A stretch of 64,000 nucleotides of DNA from Phocoena phocoena (Eukaryota > Chordata > Mammalia > Artiodactyla > Phocoenidae), in the NCBI RefSeq assembly GCF_963924675.1, contig NC_089230.1:310001-374000 (forward strand). The letters run 5' to 3'. Positions 11,676 to 23,260 of this stretch are shown piece after piece. The position numbers were made by a program, and so were the translations under genes. Below the pieces are notes generated by a model. It did not search any database and was not told the origin of the DNA. It worked only from the letters and a program-made list of their open reading frames with translations. Within the stretch, counting starts at the first letter, position 1; each line of letters opens with the position of its first letter.

Positions 11676-14284
11676 ATCATCATTACCACCACCACCATCA
11701 CCACCATCACCACCATCACCATCATCACCACCATCACCATCACCACCACCATCACCATCACCACCATCACCACCATCACCATCACCATCACCACCATCAC
11801 CATCACCATCACCACCATCACCATCAACACCACCATCATCACCATCACCATCACCACCATCACTACCATCACCACCATCACCATCACCACCATCACCATC
11901 ACCACCATCACCATCATCACCACCATCACTACCATCACCATCATTACCATCACCACCATCACATCACCACCATCACCATCATCACCACCATCACCAGCAT
12001 CACCATCACCACCATCACCACCATCACCATCACCACCATCACCATCACCACCATCACCACCATCACCACCATCACCATCATCACCACCATCACTACCATC
12101 ACCATCATTACCACCATCACCACCATCACCATCAACACCATCACCATCATCACCATCACCACCATCACCATCATCACCACCATCACCACCATCACCATCA
12201 TCACCACCATCATCACCATCACCATCACCACCATCACCATCATCACCACCATCATCACCATCACCATCACCACCATCACCACCATCACCACCATCACCAC
12301 CATCACTACCATCACCATCATCATCATCACCACCATCACCACCATCATCACCACCATCACCACCATCATCACCACCACCATCACCACCATCACCATCACC
12401 ACCATCACCACCATCACCACCATCACCATCATCACCACCATCACCACCATCACCATCACCACCATCACCACCATCACCACCATCACCACCATCACTACCA
12501 TCACCATCATCATCATCACCACCATCATCACCACCATCACCACCATCATCACCACCACCATCACCACCATCACCATCAGCACCACCATCACCATCACCAC
12601 CATCACCACCATCACCACCATCACCACCATCACTACCATCACCATCATCATCATCACCACCATCACCACCATCACCATCATCACCACCATCATCACCATC
12701 ACCACCATCACCACCATCACCACCATCACCATCATCACCACCATCACCACCATCACCATCACCACCATCACCACCATCACCACCATCACCACCATCACTA
12801 CCATCACCATCATCATCATCACCACCATCACCACCATCATCACCACCATCACCACCATCATCACCACCACCATCACCACCATCACCATCATCACCACCAT
12901 CACCATCACCACCATCACCATCACCACCACCATCATCATCATCACCACCATCACCACCATCACTACCATCACCATCATCACCACCATCACCACCATCACC
13001 ATCATTACCACCATCACCACCATCACCACCATCACCATCACCACCATCACCACCATCACCACCATCACCACCATCACCATCACCAGCATCCCATCATCAC
13101 CACCATCACCATCATTACCACCATCACCACCATCACCACCATCACCATCACCACCATCACCACCATCACCACCATCACCATCACCACCATCCCATCATCA
13201 CCACCATCACCACCATCACCATCACCACCATCACCATCACCACCATCACCACCATCACCATCATCACCACCATCACTACCATCACCATCATTACCACCAT
13301 CACCACCATCACCATCACCACCATCACCATCATCACCACCATCACCACCATCACCATCACCACCATCACCACCATCACCACCATCACCACCACCACCATC
13401 ACCATCACCACCATCACCATCATCACCACCATCACTATCATCACCATCATTACCACCATCACCACCATCACCACCATCACCATCATCACCATCACCATCA
13501 CCACCATCACCACCATCACCACCATCACCACCATCACCACCATCACTACCATCACCATCATTACCACCATCACTACCATCACCATCATCACCATCACCAT
13601 CACCACCATCACCATCACCACCATCCCATCATCACCACCATCACCACCATCACCATCACCACCATCACCATCACCACCATCACCATCACCACCATCACCA
13701 CCATCACCATCATCACCACCATCACTACCATCACCATCATTACCACCATCACCACCATCACCATCACCACCATCACCATCATCATCACCACCATCATCAC
13801 CATCACCATCACCACCATCACCACCATCACTATCACCACCATCACCATCATCACCACCATCACCACCATCACCATCACCACCATCACCACCATCACCACC
13901 ATCACCACCATCACCATCAACACCATCACCATCACCACCATCACCACCATCACCATCATCACCACCATCACTACCATCACCATCATTACCACCATCACCA
14001 CCATCAGCATCACCACCATCACCACCATCACCACCACCACCACCATCACCACCATCACCATCACCACCATCACCGTCATCATCACCACCATCATCACCAT
14101 CACCACCATCACCACCATCACCATCATTACCATCACCATCATCACCACCATCACCATCACCACCATCACCACCATCACCACCATCACCATCACCACCATC
14201 ACCATCACCACCATCACCACCATCACCACCATCACCATCATTACCACCATCACCACCATCACCATCACCACCATCACCACCATC
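11676..14284 (+). repeat. Giant CAC/CAT (GTGGTGATG) minisatellite, about 2.6 kb
   Basis: The whole stretch is built of CAC and CAT triplets, the basic unit being CACCAT or CACCACCAT, with rare variants ATTACC, ACTACC, CAACACC, CAGCATC and CCGTCAT. Phase is kept in threes over long distances and slips at three CATCCCATC junctions (13090, 13191, 13625). The plus strand is almost free of G, so the minus strand is GGTGGTGATGGTG-like. All three plus frames are free of stops, as is one minus frame, which produces a spurious Met/Val frame of 376 codons. (CAC)n-rich loci are a classic hypervariable class in mammals. No start, codon bias or splice context supports translation. Confidence 0.97.
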
Positions 14285-14669
14285 AGAAGACCTCTATCAA
14301 GAACCTGAGAGCACAATGTCCTTTGGCCTGAAAGATACAAAGAGAATTGCACAGATGCACTTGCCCACTATGACTGAACACTATTAGAAGGATGATAAGG
14401 CACATGTAGCTCATATATTTTTAGGACATGAAGAGAAATACAGAAATAAAATGAAATAAGGATAAAGCAGAGTAACTCTGAGGGGTAAAACACTTGTTTT
14501 GAGGAGAAAAATACACACATCTTAGGTGCAGAACCCAGCAAAGTTCTCCAGTGAGCACAGTGGGGTAATCATCAGCGGCCGCTTCCCAGCAGCCTGTCGC
14601 TTCTCCACTCTGTCACTGTGTCCTTCCACCTCAGCCTTGAATAGCCTGACTGCTAACCTTTAGATTAGC
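14285..14669. other. Unassigned flank of minisatellite
   Basis: No gene or recognised repeat. It contains an A-rich run (gaaatacagaaataaaatga) near 14440. Confidence 0.4.
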
Positions 14670-15085
14670 TTTTCCTGATTTTGAACTTTGGATGACTGAA
14701 ATCGGACAATACATATTTTGTGTGTCTGGTTTCTTTCCCTCACAGTACGTGAGATCTATGCTTGTTCGTGCCTGCCGTTGGAGATTCTTACTGCTGGAGA
14801 TAAACCACCAGTTATCCCTCTACCAATGATGAGCGTTTGTGTGGCTCCCAGCTTTGGACTATTAAAACAGCACTCCCGCGAACATGCTGTTTGATGGGTC
14901 TATACCTCAGGGCAGAATTGCTGGATCGTCAGATAGGCACCTACTGAAGGTTTTGTTTTCACGGATACTACCACGTGGTTCCACAGGGTTGTACCAATTT
15001 ACACTGTCACGGTGGTGAGTGAGAGTTTCAGCTTCTCTACCTCCTCACCAACGCTTTGTATCTGAGTCACTTTTTAAAGATATGG
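14670..15085 (-). mobile_element. Old LINE-1 3'-region fragment, reversed
   Basis: The same family as 2195-2734. Landmarks in order are tgtgtgtctggtttctttcc, tgatgggtctatacctcagg, gcagaattgctggatcgtca, and gttgtaccaatttacactgt. It is heavily diverged and without open frames. Confidence 0.55.
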
Positions 15086-16009
15086 CAACAGTAACACGTG
15101 GACAATTACAGTAATATCCAAAGGAGTGCTTCGTAGAAATAATAACGGCAGATGCTTTGGACCATGAACATAATAAATGACAAGTTATTACATGACATAA
15201 TAAGGAGAAATACATCATCTAGCCGGGTTGTGAGTACCCAGCACCTGGCACAGTGCCATCCAATCTCAAAAATCAATAATGACGTGTTGGTGCCTCGGTG
15301 TGGGTTCCATGAGAGGAGCGGGTCACTAATCAGTGTCCTTGGATGAGGCGTTTGTTGTGGGGACTGTGGCAGAGCTGAGGGAACCAGTCTAGAGGGAAAT
15401 GGGGATCAGAGGATGCCACAACCTGTTGGTCTGAGAAGCCGAGCGTGTCCGGCTGCTGTGGATCAAGGGGACCCCCGAGGGGACCCGAGGAGGCTGTGCT
15501 TCTGTGCGGTCTGCAGCCAAACATCTGGCGCTGGGCTTGGGGTTAGCGGTTGGGAAGAGTTGCTGGACCCTGAGAGGAAGAGTGAGGACAACTGGCGCCT
15601 CCAGCCCCTCTGCTCCATCCGTCTCCGCCTCCGCTGCTGCTTGACGGAAGGGCTCTCCTTGCGCGCGTGATGAGAACAACCCACCAGCTCTTCCAGGCCT
15701 GACGCTAACCGCTCCTGCTGGGGAGGTCCTCCGGGATGGGCACACCCACCCCAGCTTCTGGGTTTCTGCGCGGGTAGGACTCTCTGCCGGCAGGTGACGT
15801 GCCGGGCGCTCAGCGGCCAGCCACCACTGTGGCGGCATCCTACCCGTGCCAGTCACCGCTGAACACGCGCCCTTTCCCTGGAAGGCGCCCTTTGGCCTGA
15901 GGCAGCCCAATGGGCACAGAAGGAGGCGCTGTACCCCCGTGTCCAGACTGCAGCTGTCCCCACTCATCCAAAGGGTTCCTTTCAAGAACAAAGGCTGAGA
16001 ACCACGCGA
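15086..16009. other. No gene supported
   Basis: Starts AT-rich, then becomes GC-rich with overlapping frames on both strands. None has a recognisable domain. A weak MIR-like patch (cccagcacctggcacagtgc) lies near 15240. Confidence 0.4.
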
Positions 16010-16150
16010 TTCTGGGCTGTAGGGACCTTAGCGACACTGCCCTCCCCGCAATCTTGCTGCCCTCAGCAGAGAAGAAGCAACAGGTCCAGAGAGGCCCGGG
16101 GACCAGACGGCGGCCACACAGCAACTGCAACCCTGGGTCTGGGCCCCCGT
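16010..16150 (-). mobile_element. Probable MIR SINE fragment
   Basis: The stretch from about 16060 reads like the reversed MIR core: aggtccagagaggcccgggg followed by ccacacagcaactgc and ctgggtctgg, parallel to the 'cagagaggttaagtaacttg ... cacacagct' core. It is strongly diverged. Confidence 0.4.
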
Positions 16151-16759
16151 CCTTCTCTCCTCCGCACCCTGCGAAGGCGCGGCTCCCGGGCGGGTGCTTG
16201 CTGAGTGAGACTTCAGTCAGGTCAGGGTCAGCCCCAGACAGTGCCCGAGAGAAGCCAGTTGTGGGTGTGGCCTGGGGGTGCTGCCCGGCTGGGGCCCGGG
16301 ACACTCACTGCTCTCTGCGCCCCTGCAGAGCAGCCTGGGCCCGGGGGCGGCACGTCCGGCAAGGGGATGGTACAGAGAGCCACAGATCTGAGAGGACCGC
16401 AAACCCCGATGCTACCGATGAAGTGCTGATGCGGAACGAAGCCGGCGGTGGTCGGGGACCCCTGAGGCGGAGCGAGCCCTGTGATGTCGGCGGGGGTGGG
16501 CAGGTCATGCGGCTCCCAGACAGGCTCCCGGCGAGGGCCAGCCACTGAGTGAGTGACTTTCGGTCCCAGGGGTGATGTGTTTACGAGTCCACCTGGCTGG
16601 GCCATGGCGCCCAGTGTTTGGTCAAACACCAGTCTGATTGCTGTGAAGTTATTTTTAGGTGAGATCAACATTAGAATGGGTGCACTTTGAGTCAAGCAGA
16701 CGACCCTCCATGGTGGGGGTGGGCCTTACCCAAGCAGTTGAAGACAGTAGAGAAAATAA
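16151..16759. other. No gene supported
   Basis: GC-rich DNA with frames open on both strands at once; no recognised domain and no identified repeat. Confidence 0.4.
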
Positions 16760-16957
16760 TTGAGTTTTTCCAGGAAAGAAGTGATTCTACCTCAAGACTG
16801 CAACATAGAAGTCCTGCCTGAGGGTCCAGGCTGCTGGGCTGCCCTGCAGCCTTCACACTTGTCAGCCCCGAGGACTACGTGAGTCCGTTCTTTAAAATAA
16901 CTCTCTCCCTGTCTCTCACACTGTGTGTTTCTTTGGAGAACCTTGGCTGATACGCTG
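16760..16957 (+). mobile_element. Probable LTR or other old repeat, 3' end
   Basis: The order gattctacctcaagactgca, gctgccctgcagccttcaca, ccccgaggactacgtgagtc, ttctttaaaataactctctc and tttggagaaccttggctgat matches the ending of a common eutherian repeat that closes with 'ggagaaccctgactaatac'. I cannot name the family with certainty; an LTR of MaLR or ERV type is the best guess. Confidence 0.45.
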
Positions 16958-17819
16958 ATACAGCTCTGCCTTGTCATGGTCTCAGGACCCCAGTGCTGGG
17001 GCCACTGTTCCTGTCCTTGCCCGGGGCCGGGTCCTCTACGCAGACAGGCACGGCTGCTCCCAGCTCCTTCGACATGCCCCCGCACAGTCTGCGGGGCGCA
17101 GAGATGCGGCGTGGCCAGTGCAGGGCCTTTGGGAGGCGGACGGCAGGTGGGATGGCAGGCAGGGAACCACAGGGACAATGCCTGCGAAGCACGGGGGAGG
17201 CAGCCGGAAGGACCGGGCCCCGGGCTGACTGAGAGTCCTTGGGCCAAGGTGATGTCTGGGGGCTGGACGGGCCTACAGCCCCCAAGCAGAGGCAACTCTT
17301 GGGAGTGGACAAGTCGTCAACATGCTGGTGGGCCCGGTGGGGGGGTGTCGGGCCCCCGTCCCCTCTCTCTTTGCAGCAGAGGGTCTGGGGGCGCCCTCCT
17401 GGCCCCGCCGAGGCCAGTGTGAGGCTCTGCTCTCCCTCAGCCCCGTGGTGCCCCTTAGGAGGTGGGCTTGGAAGGCAGCCTAGGGGGAGGTCCTGCCTGG
17501 ACAGGGCCGTCTGGAGACAGGGAGTCTGTCCGTCCCAGCTGTTCCCTCATTACCTGGGCGTGGGCTCCGGCTGTTTTCACCTTCGGTTCAAACAGCGGCA
17601 TCTCCATCAATGGAGCGTGAAGGTTTGTCCCTTTCGCTGGAATCTTGAAAGATCTCACTTCCTCTCACGTGACATGGTTGTTCATGCAGCAAACACTTGG
17701 CCGTCCAAGGCTGGAGCGCCCACTGCCTGGTCCTACCTGCTGACAAGTGCGGCCGGGTAGGAACAGGAAGCCTGAGGACATGACCATGGGAGCCCCCCAC
17801 GTTGTCACGATGGATTACC
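16958..17819. other. No gene supported
   Basis: GC-rich. Several frames of 80-170 codons overlap on both strands. No domain, signal peptide or splice-bounded block is convincing. Confidence 0.4.
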
Positions 17820-18040
17820 TTAACTCCGAGTTTATCCCCATCGTGGGCAAAAGCCTTGCACTTCCTTCATTTTTAAGCTCTGTAATTAGGTGCACATAGC
17901 TCCTTTGATCAGTGTAATAGCTGTTTACAGCCAGGGCAAGGCCCAGCCCTCCCTCACCTCCCAGGAGCCCCCAGGCTGCACCCGCTGCCTGGCTGGGGAG
18001 AGAAAAAAACATTTCATTAAACCTCATGTTTTGAACGGCA
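17820..18040. promoter_or_regulatory. Possible conserved non-coding island
   Basis: Contains gctctgtaattaggtgcaca (a TAATTA-type core), tcctttgatcagtgtaatag (a TCF/LEF-like CTTTGATC) and acatttcattaaacctcatg, within GC-rich flanks. It is not a recognised repeat. Function is inferred only from composition and motifs. Confidence 0.22.
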
Positions 18041-21000
18041 GTTCCCCTTGGGAGGCCCTGCGGGGACCCTCAGCCCTCTCAGAAACACCACTAGAAACCA
18101 TCGGCCTGGGTTCTCATCCCTCTTGAGTCCACAGGCCGGGTTGCTTCCACGGGGCAGGTTCGTTCCAGGCGGCATCAACACCAACAGCAAGGAGAGCCCT
18201 CAGCAGCCTCCAGAGCCTTTGTGACCAGGAAGAACCGAATTCTTGACAAGCAGGTTCCTTTGCAGTCAGGCCCACAACCTCTGGACAACAAGGCCGGGTT
18301 CCCCATGCCCATGGCCACCTATGACCCAGGTGTCCCCTGCCCGTGGCCACCTACAGGTGCCTCTCTCACTGCACTGACCAGTCATGGAGCTCGGGACCCA
18401 CCTGGAGACGATGTGAACTTGGCCAGATGGACTGGGCTATGGGCAGTGCCTTGGGCCCGACAGGACCGGGTCACCCTCGAGAACAGACGTGCTTTAGTGT
18501 AAGTTGGCAGCCTGTCCAAAGCCCTGGTTTTTGTGAGAAGTGTTCATCCGTGACCAGCGGTGCTGGCATCTGGCAGGTCTGCCCAGGGCTGGCTGTCTTG
18601 TGCGGTGAAGCTCTGGGGCCTCGGCGCAAGGGCGGGGGCCTGTCTTGACAGAATTTAGAAACAATTCAGCCAGCGAAGGCTTGGCTTGCTTTTATTACCA
18701 CCGTGAGCCAGTAGTTCTAAATTCAAAATTCTACATTCAGGATGAACGGCGACAGAAACCACGGAGCAGGGGCGCCCGACACTCCAATACCACTGGAATG
18801 TGGCCCCGGGGGTTAAAACAGCGAGCCCAGGGTGTACTGCCAGTGTGCCCCCTTGGTGAAAAGAGACATTCATATAATCAAGAAGTGTTCATCTATGACT
18901 TTTCCTTTCTTAGCAATGTAATATCTGTTTTACTTTTTATCAGCTTTTAATTTTAGTTTTTTAAACTTTACTGGTGTGGTTCTATATATGCAGTTTAATA
19001 ACAGAAGATTTCTGTCTTTGTTTCTTTTCTGGCCACTGTTATTGTTTGTTTCATCTCATGATTGTTGCTGAGAGTAATTCTGTCCTGTGGAGCAGCAGGT
19101 TAAAACGACGCACACGGCGGGGTGAGTGTGCTGGTCCTGTCCCCGGAGGCCGCAGCTGCTCAGCGATGGGCAGGACGCCGGGAGGGGGTGGGAGCTCCCG
19201 CCAGGCCAAGTGGCTGTGTAGCGTCCCGCAACTCCCAGAGATTCAAACAGAATTTGGGTGGCATCTGGACCAAGGGGGCAGCTGCCAGCCTCCCATGCTC
19301 CTGTGACCTGTCTGTTCCCCAGACCGTGGACAGTAGCTTCCCTGCCCCCGGACCCAAGGACCCTGAGGTTTGCACTCTCGGCCTCGTCCAGACCAGTCAG
19401 GGGTTGGCATGATGCCCAGACAGCATCTGCTGTTTCGCACGCGAATCCGGCCCCGAATCAGCTCGTCACAGACCTGCCCAGGACTTGCTCCCTCTCTGGG
19501 CTTGCTTAGGTTAGGCTTGTCTCCCCTGTGACCCAGGCTCTGGAGGCAGAGACCCATCACTGTCATGCAGGGTCCTGGTGGCAAAGCCCCTTTAAGCAGG
19601 GGTGTGTGTGTTCACAGCTGGGCCGGCCCAGCAGCGTGGGCTGGGTTTGCGGGGAGGGTAGGCCCAGGCCTTCAAGATGGGGAGAGTGGGTGGGATTAAT
19701 TGGCAAGGCTGCTGGGCCGGGCCTGTTTTCAGCAACTGCTGTTTTCCACGTGCAAAAGCAGTAGACATGGATACTTGAACATGAAGCGGAGGAGGAAAGC
19801 AAGGCTCCTCCAGACAGAAGCACCTTGGCCAGCATTTCTTGGTGCAGACTCCTGACGCAGGTCCCAGCTGGCCGGCACCCCTCCTCTCCAGGCCCATCAG
19901 AGCACCACTTGGGTCAGGCCCGGAGCCCCCAGCCGGGTCTCGTCTCCCCCACAGCCGCTGCTTCCGTCTGAGCCGCCTTCTCTTCCTCATTGGGGCTCGT
20001 TCCTGGGGTGTCTCGTTCAGCCCCACGGCCCTCAGAGCCGCCCAGTCTGATGACCACCAAGGTTGCCTCCCCAGCCCAGGACGCCCACCCTCAGCCCACG
20101 CAGCACCTGCGCTTGGATGCCTGATGAACTGCCCGCACTAAGATGGTCCAGGTCAAAGGAGTCCCGGCTCCCACGTTCCCAATCTGCTTCTCCTACATCC
20201 TACAACCTCCCTCAAGCCTCAACCGGTGCTGCTTGAGCTGAGCTTGGGGGGACCCTTGGTGCTTCTCGTCTCCTGCACAAACGTCCAGCCCAGCAGCAAA
20301 AACCGGCCACGGGAGCGTGACGGAACGCGATTTCTCCTCCACCTCGACCAGGATTGTCGTCTGGACCAGGCCAGCCGCGAGCGCCCCGGATCGCCGCAGA
20401 GGTCCCCTGCTGTCCCCCTGCTCCTTCGCTCCTCTCCCCACCCGCTCCATCCAGCCTTCACAGAGCAGCTGGAGGGCCTTCTCCAGCGCAGGCTGTCACC
20501 TGGAAGCTCTGTGGTCCCCCAGGGCCAACCCGCAGCCTCTCCAGCCTCCTCTGGTTCCCTGTCCTTACACCTGGGCCCTGGCAGCGGCTGTCTCCCTGGA
20601 CCCTGGGCTGGCCTCCCCCGTCATTCACTCCCCCCACGTCAACAGTTGGAGAGGCCCTGACACCCTAGCCTCCCTCCCCACGTTGTCGGCTGCCAGGAGC
20701 GTCGTTGCCTGACCAAAGTGCGCTTGTCGATGGGCTGTGTCTCCACACAAGAAAGCAGCCCCGGCGCGTCCCCAGCACTGGGGGGAGTGGCCATCACTCC
20801 CTGAGTCCCTGAGAGAGTGGGCGCCGTGCCCTCTGCCGGGAACGGCCGCTGTACCTCCTGAGAGGGGGCCCTCGTGACCTTCCCCGTGTCTCCTGGTCGC
20901 TGCCCTGTGGCTCTGAGACAAACTCGGAAGACAGCACAGGGATCAGTGGAGGAGAGCTGCCTCCAGTGGGGCTGGGCGGCACTGGGGCCGCTCACGGGCA

Positions 21001-21351
21001 GGCGTGGGGCCCACGGCAGCGACCCGGCGCCTTCCACGCTCTCCCGTGGGGCGGGGCCGAGAATTCGTGAAGATGCGCTGGACCACCTCCCAGCGGCTGC
21101 TCTCGGCCCAGGCTGGGGCTGATGGATCCCAGCCCCTCGCGGGGGGTGGGGGGCAGGGGACTGCTGGCGTCAGACAGGAGCTGACCCCACTCCATATCCG
21201 TAAGCAGCTTGTGCATTTGTGTGCTGAGAAGGCGTGGGTGCTGCCTAGGTTTGAGGGGCTGTGGGGTCCCTGGGGTGCCGTGAGGGGACCCCAGCCCCGT
21301 CCCCTGGCTGCAGAAGGCACATCATTCAGCAGCCTGTGAGCAAACACAGGG
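18041..21351. other. GC-rich stretch with one AT-rich patch, no gene supported
   Basis: The part at 18880-19090 is AT-rich (atcagcttttaattttagtt) and unassigned. The rest is GC-rich with many overlapping frames on both strands, none recognisable. No convincing exon was found. Confidence 0.4.
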
Positions 21352-21640
21352 TCTGTTGTGGGCGGAGCTGTGTCCCCCTCAATTCATACGCTGAGGTCTT
21401 GATCCGGTCCTTCAGAATGGGACCTTATTTGGAAACAGTGTCCCCACCGGACTTGGGTGGACCCTCGCCCGGGACCGTTGTCCTTATCGGAAGGGGGAAT
21501 TTGGACGCAGAGGAAGGTGACGTGGAGGCCCCCAGGGGGCAGCCGGCGCTCTGCAGGCGGGAGATGGGCCTGGGGAGCCTTCAGGGGCAGGCCCTGGACC
21601 GCCGTCCGAGGCCTTCAGAAGTGTGAGTCGGCCGCAGACT
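21352..21640 (+). mobile_element. MLT1-type LTR (ERVL-MaLR), 5' part
   Basis: The start tgttgtgggcggagctgtgt, followed by ccctcaattcatacgctgag, gggaccttatttggaaacag and tgtccttatcggaaggggga, follows the MaLR LTR consensus order. The LTR is solitary; no internal viral coding sequence was seen beside it. The right end is unclear because of divergence. Confidence 0.7.
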
Positions 21641-22239
21641 GCGGTCCTGTTGCGGAGGCCCAGAGAGATGCACAGGCAGCACTGGCTCCGCCTGGCTTCC
21701 GGATGGACAGACGGCTGCGTGGACAAGGGTGGTCCTTACGCTCACAAGGCTCTTCACGACTTAACCGCCACGTTCCAGAGGCTCATCGAGTGCTCGGGCT
21801 TGAGGGAGCTTCGTGGACGTTGCCAGGTGCTTCTCCGCACGGCAGGACACTGGGCAGTGCCGGCTGGGCTCCGTCCGCACACGGCTCTGGCTTGAGCTCG
21901 GGGAGAAGGTCGGCGCCTGGGTGGAGGCCCCCGCCCGCGACAGCTCGGGGCTAGCAGGCCTCCGGCCTCTGCCGCGTCGGATCTCATCTGGGTGCGAACC
22001 AAGTGGGAACTGAGGAGCCAGACCTTCCCGTGGTGGTTATGGGGCAGCGTTTTCTCTTCCGGTTGGAATAGAAACTGAGACGTGCCAGGAAGAGGGAGGC
22101 GGAACTCGGGGTAGGTGGAGATTCCTTGAACTGAGGTCTCTGAGCTTCAGAAGAAGCGAGTTTTAACACTGGTTCTTCTTTCTTTCTCTCTTTTACACAT
22201 TCATTTCTGAAACATTCATAGTTGACCTCCTGGGCTCAC
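21641..22239. other. No gene supported
   Basis: May contain the decayed 3' part of the MLT1 LTR at its left. Otherwise unassigned GC-rich DNA. Confidence 0.35.
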
Positions 22240-22390
22240 CGGGAGGGGCCGGCGTGACACCACGGGGAGGCCGGTCATCTGCTCCCGCCCCTCCAGCGCT
22301 GGGCCGCTCTCAGGCCTGCAGCCCGCCCCGCACCCGAGCGGCCCGGCCCCTGCTGGCCCTCCCCTCCCCCGGCCCGGGCTCCCCAGCTGC
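22240..22390. other. Short CpG-dense patch
   Basis: About 150 bases with many CpG and GGGCCGG-type words (gcccgccccgcacccgagcg). It is shorter than a typical CpG island, and no promoter element or adjoining exon is apparent. Confidence 0.35.
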
Positions 22391-22399
22391 CATCTCTCC

Positions 22400-23260
22400 C
22401 TGGTTCCCTGGAAGCAATGGTGGTGATGGTGTGGGTTGCATTACAGCTGCGACCCATCCAGCAACACCGAAAAGACCTCCTTAAAATATTCATGGCAACC
22501 ATGACTCATCTGGCTGCCTGTGAGCAGAGGCAGCTGAGGAGTCGGGGGAGGGGGCAGCCTCCGAAGAGCCTGGCCCGCACTGGCTGAACATGGCACCAGA
22601 CCCCAAACAAACACAGCCCTCCCGCCTCCCTACCACCCCGCCCGCTCTCTCATCTGGGGGGTGAAGGAGGCCGGGCCACTCTCCAGGGGGAACACTTCCA
22701 GGCGATGAATATTTCATAAGGGGACAGAGCTGGTCAGTGAAGGATTACGGAGCTTCACATCCTCAGGGAGGGAAGAAAGGACTGTTTGATTCCACAAGTC
22801 AGCTGGTGCGTTTCCGATGGAGGGAGGCCGGGGGAGGCCGGGGGTAAATTATTTAGCGAATTGAAAACTGGTCTCGGGGGATGCGATGCTGCGATGAGAC
22901 TGTCCCTGGGAGGGGACACGGGAAGCAAGACGGCACTTCCAAGGCCTGGGACGTGGGGAAGCCGTGACCTCCCTTCAGGCCCTTGTGCAGCTCCTAGCTC
23001 CCAGGACTCCCCACAAATACGGCTGAAAAAGAGAAGAGGGAAGAAGGGAAGTATTTCGGCAATCTTCCTGCCGTCTTGTTAAACTGAATCTGTGAAAGCA
23101 CTTGTCAATTAGTCATCAGCCTCCAGCACAATATAATTGCTCAGTTACAATCATTTTGCTACTTTCAAACTTTTTTCCCTTGGGGAAAATATCAGAAAAT
23201 AATAAAGTACTTCGTTAGTTTTTAGAGAAAAATTGGGAAATTTGGCAGTGAACGCTTAGG
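22400..23260. promoter_or_regulatory. Possible conserved non-coding cluster
   Basis: Two AT-rich islands stand out. The first, 22430-22520, has ccttaaaatattcatggcaa and aaccatgactcatctggct (an AP-1/MARE-like TGACTCA). The second, 23080-23260, has cttgtcaattagtcatcagc, acaatataattgctcagtta and caatcattttgctac, dense in ATTA/TAAT cores. Neither is a recognised repeat. Mammalian enhancers often look like this, but conservation and activity are not visible here. Confidence 0.28.

Noticed and set aside
11959..13089. A 376-codon minus-strand frame of Met and Val, and similar frames at 13181-13624 and 13615-14352
   Set aside because: They are the GTG/ATG reading of the CAC/CAT tandem array, with no other residues, no start context and phase slips at the CATCCCATC junctions.
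11676..14284. CRISPR-like repeated array
   Set aside because: No constant repeat with unique spacers; it is a continuous triplet-based tandem repeat in a mammalian genome.
11676..14284. Poly-histidine coding region in the plus frame CAC/CAT
   Set aside because: No ATG, no flanking exon or splice site and thousands of bases of pure repeat; all three plus frames are equally open.
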